Assembly (NCBI RefSeq): GCF_023184515.1
Contig: NZ_JAAHBP010000008.1
Span: 62,001-126,000, forward strand
Direction of reading: 5' to 3'
From: Streptomyces sp. D2-8
Lineage (GTDB): Bacteria; Actinomycetota; Actinomycetes; Streptomycetales; Streptomycetaceae
Length of the DNA: 64,000 bases
This document shows, in pieces, positions 8,674 to 15,301 of the stretch. The notes beneath the pieces are model-generated. The model was not told the DNA's origin. It did no database searches and was given only the letters and a program-made list of their open reading frames with translations. The translations under genes and the position numbers were made by a program. How positions within the stretch are numbered: the first letter of the stretch is position 1; every line of letters begins with the position of its first letter.

Positions 8674-8923
8674 GTGACCGCTGAGAGCCCGGAGCAAGCC
8701 GCCAAGTGCATCGTCGTCCGAGTGAAGATCACCCGAGTGACCGCGGAGCGGCTGCCCGGTTGCGTCAGCGGCTCCATTGTTCCCTTCACCTTCGATCCGG
8801 ACCTGGAATTAGTGGTTGACCCCGCACTGCTGGAACGAGAGGAAATCTTCTTCAATACCGCGGATTTGGTGCTGCCCGTGGCCCTCGATGTTCGAGACTG
8901 CGTACGGATTGCGCGCAAAAACC
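8674..8923 (+). pseudogene. Unrecognised gene fragment after the response regulator
   Basis: GTG 8674 follows GGAGGG at the right distance and opens a frame with good codon bias (VTAESPEQAAKCIVVRVKI ... FTFDPDLELVVDPALLERE). Bias disappears near 8915 and the frame then runs through the opposite-strand terminator, staying open by chance to 9627, so the original 3' end seems lost. I recognise no family. It may be the N-terminal part of a small cytoplasmic protein cut by the same rearrangements seen on either side. The end coordinate is approximate. Confidence 0.35.
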
Positions 8924-8962
8924 CTCTGTCCTGCTGCCGTTCGCAACGGCGGCAGGACAGAG
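8924..8962 (-). terminator. Rho-independent terminator of the TauD remnant
   Basis: Arms CTCTGTCCTGCTGCCG (8924-8939) and 8947-8962 pair with a single G-T mismatch around a 7-base loop. On the minus strand the stem is followed by GGG and five T residues (the A run at 8917-8921), a classical intrinsic terminator for the gene ending at 8980. Confidence 0.8.
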
Positions 8963-8979
8963 AGGTGTGGGTTCTGCTG

Positions 8980-9342
8980 TCAGCTCAGCGCCCGCCAGTC
9001 GTCCCAGTCGGCGGCGGTCATCGACACCAGAACCGTGCGGTCGCCCTCGTAGGGTGCGCGACCGTGGCTTGCGAGCACGTTGTCGACCATGAGGAGGTCC
9101 CCTTCGTCCCAGTCGGGACTCACGGATGTCCGCTCGAACGCCGCGTGAATCTCGGCGAGTACGTCCTCACCGATGGGGCTGCCGTCGCCGAAGTAGGCGT
9201 TCCTCGGCAGATCCCGTTCGTCGAAGATTGCGAGCAGCGCCTCCGTCGTGGCCTTCGGCAGCGAGCCGACGTGGAACAGATGGGCCTGGTTGAACCAGAC
9301 GGTTGCCCTGGTGACCGGGTGGGTGGTGAGGGCCGGGCGCAC
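8980..9342 (-). pseudogene. TauD/TfdA-like dioxygenase, C-terminal remnant
   Basis: About 120 residues similar to the end of Fe(II)/2-oxoglutarate dioxygenases of the SyrP-like group: VWFNQAHLFHVGSL, DLPRNAYFGDGSPI and DEGDLLMVDNVLASHGRAPY, whose His would be the distal iron ligand. The proximal HxD motif and the rest of the N-terminal half are missing, and a TGA lies in frame three codons before the GTG at 9342. Such enzymes often hydroxylate amino acids in NRPS pathways. The native terminator is still present downstream. Non-functional by inspection. Confidence 0.7.
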
Positions 9343-9547
9343 TCCCCGTCATGCGCCCCGCATCTCCAGACGCTTGAGGCGCAGGCGAAAACGCTTGGTA
9401 TTGCGGGAGGGGGAGGCCACTCGGACGCCGCTCGCCCGACCGGCGGTGCGCCGAGGCCGGCTGCCATCGCCACGACGGTGGCGTCGAGGCCGCACGTACG
9501 AAATGCCCGATTCGGTGTGTATCGGACGGCCCCTGAGTATCCGGCTT
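9343..9547. other. Unassigned junction sequence
   Basis: Two hundred bases between the dioxygenase remnant and the shortened anti-sigma gene. No frame has consistent Streptomyces codon bias and I recognise no family on either strand. It probably contains the break that removed the dioxygenase N-terminus and possibly the 3' end of the anti-sigma gene. Confidence 0.35.
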
Positions 9548-9835
9548 TCAGGAAGCGGGCCCCGCGTCGTGCCACGGGTAGTCCGGCGGTGGGGGTGTGC
9601 CCGTCTCGCGGGAGACCTCTCGGGTGATGCGGCGCCAGACGTGCTCCGGGGGCGGGGTCGGCAGGTCCATCGCCTCCGCGGAGCGAGCCGCGGTCACCAG
9701 GCGGGTCAGCGTGCGCAGCTCGGCGCGGCAGAGGTCGCACCGCTCGACGTGACGCAGCGCCTCGGCGTCGTCGTCGCCCGGCGCCGCGTTGCCCAGGGCC
9801 AGTTCCACCAGGTGCGCGGACTCTACGTGGGCCAC
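9548..9835 (-). CDS. Zinc-finger anti-sigma factor, apparently shortened
   Basis: 95 residues with the ZAS motif H29-x3-C33-x2-C36 (RHVERCDLC) following an acidic N-terminus that starts SAHLVELALG. Such domains bind and inhibit ECF sigma factors. It is the last gene of the run that follows litS on the same strand and overlaps the sortase by 13 bases, so LitS is its probable target. Related proteins usually continue into a membrane segment and an outer domain; here the sequence ends after PPEHVWRRITREVSRE with a Pro-rich tail next to rearranged DNA. The zinc domain is complete, so a soluble inhibitor is possible. Confidence 0.65.
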   Translation of the reverse strand: MAHVESAHLVELALGNAAPGDDDAEALRHVERCDLCRAELRTLTRLVTAARSAEAMDLPTPPPEHVWRRITREVSRETGTPPPPDYPWHDAGPAS

Positions 9836-10500
9836 TGCGCCCTCCCGGACTCCACGGGCTCCGCCGTGACGACGAGGTTGGACACGTAGCCTCCTCGCTC
9901 GGGGACGTACGGAGGCGCACAGGTGATGAGGATGAGGACGGGGGCGCCGGTCCGGCGGAACGCCGAGGGCGGCAGGTCGTCCTTCGGCACGGTGACCCGT
10001 GAGACGACGCGGTAGTTCACCGGCTCGCCTCCCGCTCGGCGCACCTCGACCCGGTCTCCGCGCCGCACGTCGTACAGCGCCAGGAACTCGCCGAGGTCAC
10101 CGGTCTCGGAGTCGACGTGCCCGACCAGCACGGCCGAGCCCCGGGCACTGCCCGGCGCGGGGCCGTAGCGGTACCAGCCGGCCACGGAGGGGTCGTCGGG
10201 GACGGCCATGTCCCCTTGACCCGTCACGCCGACCGGGCTGACCCGGGCGTCGAGGTCCGCGCGGGGTACGAGCACGCGCCGGGGCGGTGGATCCTGCGCC
10301 GTGCCGGGGGCGGTCTCCGGGGCCGCCGTGACGGGGGCGGTTCCCGGGGCCGCGGCGTCCTCGCGCTCCGACGGCGCTGCCGCGAAGTCCGGAGGAGTGG
10401 GCGCGGACCGGTCCGACGGCGTGGCGGGAAAACCGAGGACGGCTGCCAGAACGGCAGCCGCCACAATCGGTCCCGTCAGCCGTCGTGTGCCGTCAGCCAC
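9823..10500 (-). CDS. Class F sortase
   Basis: 225 residues: N-terminal signal/anchor (about residues 10-25), a Pro/Ala-rich linker, then the sortase barrel with catalytic H128 (LVGHVDS), C194 (LILITCAPPY) and R202 (ERGGYVSNLVV). Class F sortases are actinobacterial transpeptidases that cut sorting signals and attach proteins to the envelope. It overlaps the DUF4397 gene by 8 bases and the anti-sigma gene by 13, so the three are one operon. The likely substrate is the DUF4397 protein, although that protein lacks an obvious LPXTG. Confidence 0.85.
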   Translation of the reverse strand: MADGTRRLTGPIVAAAVLAAVLGFPATPSDRSAPTPPDFAAAPSEREDAAAPGTAPVTAAPETAPGTAQDPPPRRVLVPRADLDARVSPVGVTGQGDMAVPDDPSVAGWYRYGPAPGSARGSAVLVGHVDSETGDLGEFLALYDVRRGDRVEVRRAGGEPVNYRVVSRVTVPKDDLPPSAFRRTGAPVLILITCAPPYVPERGGYVSNLVVTAEPVESGRAQWPT

Positions 10501-11320
10501 GCCGGCGGGCGACCCGGCGGGCCATCAGCACGCCGGCCACCGCGACCGCTCCGGCCCCGGCGGCCCAGGCGGGCCCCAGGTCGGTGGAGTTCCGCTCGAC
10601 GGCGGCGCCACTGCCGCCCGCGGGGACGCCGCGGGGCGACGACTCCATGCCGCTGAACGTCTGGGTCGCCAGCGCGAGGTTCTTGTCCTCGGCGCTGCCC
10701 CAGGCGTAGACGACATTGCTCGTGCCTTCGCCGAGCTTCAGGTCGGCCGGGCCGATGGCCACGGTGTCCGTACCGGCGAGCACCACATCGGCGTTGATCG
10801 TGCCCGCGTCGACCTCGGCGGTGTCCTCCTTCGGGTTGGTCAGGTCGCTGAAGACCGGCTGTCCGCCGGCCCGCACGTCGACGGCGGGTGCCGCCGCGAC
10901 ATGACGGACCGTCAGGCGGCTCTTGCCGGCGTCGACCTGGGAGACGTCGTTGGTGAACGCCGTCAACTCCGGCTTGCCGTCCGCGGAGAGGTGGGCGGCG
11001 ACCGTGGCGTTCGCGCCCTCGGGCACCTCGATCTTCTTCTCCAGGGCCGGAGTTCCGTCAGGGCCCTGGCCCGCTTCGAAGATCTGGATCTCGTAGGTCC
11101 CGGCGTCGAGGGACTGGGGGTCCGTCACCGTGCCGGGCTTGAAGTCGCCGATCAGTTCGTCACCGTTGGCGTACACGTCCACGGTCATACCGGGGATGCC
11201 GTGGAAGACGGACACCATGGCCTTGTCCTGCTGGTCGGCCAGAGCGGGTGCGGTAACGCCGAGGGCCAAGGCGAAGGCTCCGGCCGAGGCGGCGATGGCG
11301 ATGCGGGTGTGAGTGGTCAT
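10493..11320 (-). CDS. DUF4397 surface protein
   Basis: Start at ATG 11320 (MTTHTRIA) behind GAAGGAAT; a start nine bases upstream is less well placed. 275 residues: Sec signal peptide ending TAPALA, then two DUF4397-type beta domains (AMVSVFHGIPGMTVDVYANG at the start; RLTVRHVAAAPAVDVRAGG in the second), and a C-terminal hydrophobic helix followed by RRVARRRG. That ending resembles a cell-wall sorting tail, though no LPXTG is seen. With the sortase next door it is probably displayed on the cell surface. A candidate LitS promoter lies 51 bases upstream of the start. Confidence 0.8.
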   Translation of the reverse strand: MTTHTRIAIAASAGAFALALGVTAPALADQQDKAMVSVFHGIPGMTVDVYANGDELIGDFKPGTVTDPQSLDAGTYEIQIFEAGQGPDGTPALEKKIEVPEGANATVAAHLSADGKPELTAFTNDVSQVDAGKSRLTVRHVAAAPAVDVRAGGQPVFSDLTNPKEDTAEVDAGTINADVVLAGTDTVAIGPADLKLGEGTSNVVYAWGSAEDKNLALATQTFSGMESSPRGVPAGGSGAAVERNSTDLGPAWAAGAGAVAVAGVLMARRVARRRG

Positions 11321-11371
11321 GGGAATCATTCCTTCGAACGGAGTCTCCGTACGGTGCGGAGTCTCGGTCCT

Positions 11372-11400
11372 GCTTCAGGTCCAGGGGCCGCCGTGGATGC
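11372..11400 (-). promoter_or_regulatory. Candidate LitS promoter of the DUF4397-sortase operon
   Basis: On the minus strand GCATCCACG-N15-GAAGC, the same element and internal spacing found upstream of crtE, crtY and the SDR-photolyase pair. It lies 51 bases before the DUF4397 start, inside the gap after litS. Inferred as -35/-10 of the LitS sigma factor. Confidence 0.5.
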
Positions 11401-11416
11401 GCGCACGGCGTCATCG

Positions 11417-12022
11417 CTACAGATCCGTGTCGGGGACCGGGGGCTGCTCGATCACCAGACGCAGCCGGTGCAGGCCGCGGCGGGCGTGGCTCTTGACGGT
11501 CCCCAGGGGCATGCCGGTGCGCTCCGCGATCTGCGCCTGGGTCAGGTCCTCGTAGAAGGCCATGCACAGCACCTCCCGCTGATGGCTCGGCAGCCGTGCC
11601 AGGGCGTCGACCAGCAGCACCCGGTCCAGGACGCGGTCCGGTGCCGCCTCGTCGGGCCCGGCGGTGTCCGCGTCGCGGCCGGCCGAGTCGATGAGCGTCA
11701 GCCGCCTCGTCCGGGCCGCCAGCGCGTCGACGATCTTGCGGCGCGTGATGCCGACCAGCCAGGCGCCGAGCGGGCCCCGTTCGGGCCGGAATCCGGCCCG
11801 GCCGTGCCAGGCGCCGAGGAAGACCTGCTGGGTCACGTCCTCCGCCTCGTAGGTGTCACCGAGCAGTCGGGTGGCCATGGTGTGGACGAGTGACCCCCAG
11901 CGCCGGTAGATCGCGGCGAACGCCTCCTCGTCGGCGGCGACGAGGCCACGGGCCAGCTCCTCCTCGTACCGCGTTTCCTCCGCGGGCGCGGTGGGGGCGG
12001 TGAGTCGTGTGTTCGTGATCAT
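11417..12022 (-). CDS. litS: ECF sigma factor LitS
   Basis: 201 residues from the ATG at 12022, chosen because AGGAGG lies 9 bases upstream. Region 2 is visible at FAAIYRRWGSLVHTMATRLL and EAEDVTQQVFLGAW; region 4 at LARLPSHQREVLCMAFYEDL and GTVKSHARRGLHRLRL. Its place divergent from the cobalamin-binding MerR gene and beside crt genes matches LitS, known in Streptomyces to drive light-induced carotenoid transcription. It is probably repressed by LitR through the palindrome at 12131-12168 and antagonised by the zinc-finger protein at 9548. I find no copy of the GCATCC-N18-GAAG element in front of litS itself, so it may not be self-activated. Confidence 0.85.
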   Translation of the reverse strand: MITNTRLTAPTAPAEETRYEEELARGLVAADEEAFAAIYRRWGSLVHTMATRLLGDTYEAEDVTQQVFLGAWHGRAGFRPERGPLGAWLVGITRRKIVDALAARTRRLTLIDSAGRDADTAGPDEAAPDRVLDRVLLVDALARLPSHQREVLCMAFYEDLTQAQIAERTGMPLGTVKSHARRGLHRLRLVIEQPPVPDTDL

Positions 12023-12130
12023 GGCCTGGTTCCTCCTGCAGTGCGTCGTGCGGGGACGGAAGGCCGTCTGCCGAACCGCACCGGTCGCGCCCTGCCGAGC
12101 CGCGACCATGCGCTCGAATCCAGTGTTCGG

Positions 12131-12168
12131 CGCACAAACGACGCATCTCAACATGCGTCGTTTGTGCG
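12131..12168. promoter_or_regulatory. Perfect 16-bp inverted repeat, candidate LitR operator
   Basis: CGCACAAACGACGCAT (12131-12146) is an exact inverted match of 12153-12168, with a 6-base spacer. It sits between the divergent litR and litS genes and ends three bases before the -10 of litR, so a dimer or tetramer bound here would block litR and could also control litS. LitR/CarH proteins are known to bind DNA as cobalamin-dependent oligomers and release it in light. Confidence 0.7.
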
Positions 12169-12171
12169 TCG

Positions 12172-12177
12172 TACAGT
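12172..12177 (+). promoter_or_regulatory. -10 element of litR, probable leaderless transcript
   Basis: TACAGT lies seven bases before the litR ATG (12185). That spacing is typical of leaderless actinomycete transcripts, which would explain why the GGAGG between them is too close to the ATG to serve as a normal ribosome-binding site. Confidence 0.5.
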
Positions 12178-12184
12178 CGGAGGT

Positions 12185-13237
12185 ATGGGAGTACACGAAC
12201 GGGACAGCGGGGAGCGCGGACGCGGGGGCACGCCGCTCGGCGGCGGTCTGACCACCGGCGAGGTGGCCAGGCGGCTGGGGGTCGCGCCCACCACGGTCCG
12301 CACCTGGGACCGGCGCTACGGCCTCGGCCCCGACGCGCACACCGGCGGCCGGCACCGGCGGTGGAGCGCCACGGACGTGGCGCGGCTGGAGCGGATGTGC
12401 GCCCTGACGGCGACCGGGATACCGCCCGCCGAGGCGGCCCGCACGGTCCTCGGCGAAGCGACACCGCAGGCGGCCCCGGCCGGGCGGGCCGCCCAAGCGC
12501 CCCCGCGGGCGCTCCCGGGCCGGCCGGCCGCCGACGCGCCACGGCCACCGTCACCACCACCGTCCGCCCGCAGCCGGGCGGGCAGCGGGCTGCGCCTCGG
12601 CGATGTGCGTCAGGAGTGCAAGGGCATCGCCCGTGCCGCTCTGCGCCTCGACGCCGCCGCGCTGGACGAACTGCTCGAGGCCGCGATCGCCGAGCACGGG
12701 CTGGTCGCCGCCTGGACCGAGGTGATCATGCCGACCCTCCAGGCGGTCGGCCGCAAGTGGGAGAGCTCGGGGGAGAAGTACGTCGAGGTCGAGCACTTCC
12801 TGTCCTGGCACGTCTCCGGCGCGCTGCGGCGCGGCGCCCCGCCCGCGGCCGCCGACGGCCCGGGCGCGACCACCGTGCTCGCCTGCGTGCCGGGGGAGAA
12901 CCACACGCTGCCCCTGGAGGTGCTGGCCGCCGCGCTGGCCGAACGCGGTCTGCCGGTGCGCATGTTCGGCGGCGCCCTGCCCGTGGAGTCCCTCGTCACG
13001 GCCGTACGCAGAACCGGGCCGGCGGCCGTGGGGCTGTGGGCGCAGTCCCGGACGACCGCCAGCCGGCCGCTGGCCCAGCACGTGGCCGCGATGGAGTGGG
13101 GGGTGCGGGGCGCCCGCCGCAAGCCGGTCGTCCTGACGATCGGGCCCGGCTGGACCGGCCGGGCCGTGGCCGGCCTGCCGCGGCCGAGGGGGCTGGCCGA
13201 GGCCGTCGCTCTGCTGGAGTCGGTCGTGTCGCGGTAG
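12185..13237 (+). CDS. litR: LitR, MerR-type cobalamin photoreceptor regulator
   Basis: 350 residues. A MerR HTH lies at about 22-47 (LTTGEVARRLGVAPTTVRTW), followed by an Ala/Pro-rich linker, a four-helix cap (W near 204 in GRKWESSGEKYVEVEH) and a Rossmann cobalamin domain (TVLACVPGENHTLPLEVLAA). The ENH in that loop corresponds to the axial His position of B12 domains, with Pro where Gly is usual. In CarH-type proteins the cap has Wx9EH; here I count ten residues between W and EH. The family represses carotenoid genes in the dark as an adenosylcobalamin complex. Divergent from litS. Confidence 0.88.
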   Translation: MGVHERDSGERGRGGTPLGGGLTTGEVARRLGVAPTTVRTWDRRYGLGPDAHTGGRHRRWSATDVARLERMCALTATGIPPAEAARTVLGEATPQAAPAGRAAQAPPRALPGRPAADAPRPPSPPPSARSRAGSGLRLGDVRQECKGIARAALRLDAAALDELLEAAIAEHGLVAAWTEVIMPTLQAVGRKWESSGEKYVEVEHFLSWHVSGALRRGAPPAAADGPGATTVLACVPGENHTLPLEVLAAALAERGLPVRMFGGALPVESLVTAVRRTGPAAVGLWAQSRTTASRPLAQHVAAMEWGVRGARRKPVVLTIGPGWTGRAVAGLPRPRGLAEAVALLESVVSR

Positions 13238-13249
13238 CCCCGGCCGACT

Positions 13250-13278
13250 GCATCCGAACAGGGCCGTCGGCCGGAAGC
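13250..13278 (+). promoter_or_regulatory. Candidate LitS promoter of crtYTU
   Basis: GCATCCGAA-N15-GAAGC starts 13 bases after the litR stop and ends 62 bases before the proposed crtY start. The first nine and last five bases are identical to the element before crtE, with identical spacing. Inferred LitS -35/-10. Confidence 0.55.
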
Positions 13279-13340
13279 GGTGCGGGAACACAACACAGTC
13301 GGCCGGGCGGCCGGGAGCGGGGTGCGGAGATGAGCGGCGC

Positions 13341-14573
13341 GTGGTGGGCCCGGTGAGCCAGGGGCCTGCCGGCACGTCGGACGTGCTGGTCCTCGGGGGC
13401 GGTGCCGCCGGCCTCAGTCTCGCGTACCGGCTGGTCGAGACCGGCGTCGCGACCGTGACCGTGGTGGAGCCGCCGGACGGTCCGGCGCGTCCGCCGGAGC
13501 GGACGTGGTGCTACTGGGACCAGGGCGATGGCGAGGGCGACTTCGACGAAGCGGTCACCGCCACCTGGCCCCTGCTGCGGGTGCACGGCCCCGACGGCAG
13601 CCCGCTCACCGTCGATCCGGCCCCCTCCCGCTACCGCATGGTGCGTTCCACCGCGTTCGAACGGCTGGTGCACGCGCGGCTGGCCCGTTCGCCCGGCGGA
13701 CGGCTGCTGCGCGCGACGGCGGACGCCGTGCGCGACGTACCCGAAGGCGCGGAGGTGCGCTGCACCGCACCCGGCGGCCGGACGCTGACGCTGCGCTCCC
13801 GGTACGTGTTCGACTCGCGGCCCCTGCGCGCCCTGCCACCGGCCCGGACGCAGCTGCTCCAGCACTTCCGCGGCTGGTTCGTGCGCACCCGCGCCGACCG
13901 GTTCGACCCGGCGGTCGCCGACCTCATGGACTTCCGGGTGCCCCAGCCGCGGCACGGGCTCGCCTTCGGCTACGTCCTTCCGCTCGCCCCGGACCGGGCC
14001 CTCGTCGAGTACACCGAGTTCTCCCGGACCCCGCTGACCACCCCGGCCTACGAGGCGGCGCTCGGCCACTACGCCCGCGAGGTGCTGCGCCTGGGCGAGT
14101 TCACCGTGGAGACGGCCGAGCAGGGCGTCATCCCCATGACCGACGCCCGCTTCCCCCGGCGGGCGTCGGCGGCCGTCTTCCGCATCGGCACGGCGGGCGG
14201 TGCGACCCGCCCCGCCACCGGCTACACCTTCGCCGCCGTACAGCGGCAGAGCCGGGCCATCGCCGCCGCCCTGCGGGACGGCCGCGGCGCCGTGCCCGCA
14301 CCGCACGGGCGGCGGGCGCTCGCCATGGACGCGGTGCTGCTGCGGGCCCTGGACACCGGGCGGATCGACGGCCCCGCGTTCTTCACCGGACTGTTCCGCC
14401 GCACGCCCACACAGCGCCTGCTGCGCTTCCTCGACGGCGCCACCTCGCTCCGGGAGGAGTGGGGCATCGGACTGCGCACCCCGGTGGGCCCGATGCTCCG
14501 CACCGCCCTCGAGGTGCCCTTCCTGCCCCGCCGCCCCCACCCCGCCCCAGGAACCGGAGAGAGCCCCCCATGA
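13341..14573 (+). CDS. crtY: Lycopene cyclase CrtY
   Basis: About 410 residues. N-terminal dinucleotide fold VLVLGGGAAGLSLAYRLVE, then the PPERTWCYWD motif typical of lycopene beta-cyclases, an FDSRPL motif and MDFRVPQ further on. Converts linear lycopene to beta-carotene, giving the beta rings needed for isorenieratene. The exact start is uncertain: GTG codons at 13341, 13344 and 13353 are in frame. It heads the crtYTU operon, with ATGA overlaps between members. Cytoplasmic, membrane-associated by family knowledge. Confidence 0.87.
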   Translation: MVGPVSQGPAGTSDVLVLGGGAAGLSLAYRLVETGVATVTVVEPPDGPARPPERTWCYWDQGDGEGDFDEAVTATWPLLRVHGPDGSPLTVDPAPSRYRMVRSTAFERLVHARLARSPGGRLLRATADAVRDVPEGAEVRCTAPGGRTLTLRSRYVFDSRPLRALPPARTQLLQHFRGWFVRTRADRFDPAVADLMDFRVPQPRHGLAFGYVLPLAPDRALVEYTEFSRTPLTTPAYEAALGHYAREVLRLGEFTVETAEQGVIPMTDARFPRRASAAVFRIGTAGGATRPATGYTFAAVQRQSRAIAAALRDGRGAVPAPHGRRALAMDAVLLRALDTGRIDGPAFFTGLFRRTPTQRLLRFLDGATSLREEWGIGLRTPVGPMLRTALEVPFLPRRPHPAPGTGESPP

Positions 14574-15301
14574 CCCTGCTGCGCGACCGCGACCTGGCAC
14601 ACGCCTTCGACCACGCGTCCCGCACCTACGACCGTCTCACCGGCCTCAGCCCCGGCTACCGGAGCGACCTGCTGCGCTCGGCCCGCCGGCTCCGGCTCCC
14701 CGGGGACGGGGCCGGTCTGCACCTGCTCGATCTCGGCTGCGGCACCGGCGCCTCCACCCGGGCCCTGCTGCGGGCCGCACCCCGGGCCCGGATCACCGCG
14801 GTGGACGCCTCCGCGGGCATGCTGCGGCAGGCGCTGGCCAAGCCGTGGCCCGACGGCGTGCGCTTCCGCCACCTGAGCGCCGAGGAACTGCCGACGGCCG
14901 GCGAGGGCCCGTTCGACGCGGTCTTCGCCGCCTACCTGTTCCGCAACGTCTCCGACCCGGACGGTGTCCTCGGCACGGTGCGGACCCTGCTGCGGCCGGG
15001 CGGGCGGCTCGCCGTCCACGAGTACAGCCTCGGCGGCTCGCCGGCACACCGGGCGCTGTGGACCGCCGTCTGCCAGGGAGTGATCATCCCGGCGGGCACG
15101 CTCACCGGTGACCGGGCCCTGTACCAGCACCTGTGGCACAGCGTCCTCGGCTTCGACACCGCTTCCGTCTTCACCGGCCGGCTGACGCGGGCGGGGTTCA
15201 CGGGTGCGCGCGCCCTTCCCCTCGCCGGGTGGCAGACCGGCATCACGCACACGTTCGTCGCCCGCAACGGCTCCACCGCGGCAGCGGAGGCCACCCGATG
15301 A
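14570..15301 (+). CDS. crtT: UbiE-like methyltransferase CrtT
   Basis: 243 residues with SAM-binding motif LLDLGCGTGASTRALL (motif I), ITAVDASAGMLRQAL (motif II) and FDAVFAAYLFRNVSDPDG, as in UbiE/MenG-like methyltransferases. It sits between crtY and crtU with four-base ATGA overlaps on both sides, the crtYTU order known from Streptomyces isorenieratene clusters. The step it performs is not settled; methyl groups in isorenieratene are rearranged rather than added, so an auxiliary role is possible. Confidence 0.82.
   Translation: MTLLRDRDLAHAFDHASRTYDRLTGLSPGYRSDLLRSARRLRLPGDGAGLHLLDLGCGTGASTRALLRAAPRARITAVDASAGMLRQALAKPWPDGVRFRHLSAEELPTAGEGPFDAVFAAYLFRNVSDPDGVLGTVRTLLRPGGRLAVHEYSLGGSPAHRALWTAVCQGVIIPAGTLTGDRALYQHLWHSVLGFDTASVFTGRLTRAGFTGARALPLAGWQTGITHTFVARNGSTAAAEATR

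Noticed and set aside
8924..9627. Extension of the fragment starting at GTG 8674 through to 9627
   Set aside because: The frame runs through a strong opposite-strand terminator and antisense to the dioxygenase remnant; codon bias is lost near 8915.
12131..12168. Reading the litR-litS inverted repeat as a terminator
   Set aside because: It lies between divergent promoters, has no T-run and is not GC-rich in the stem centre; an operator fits better.
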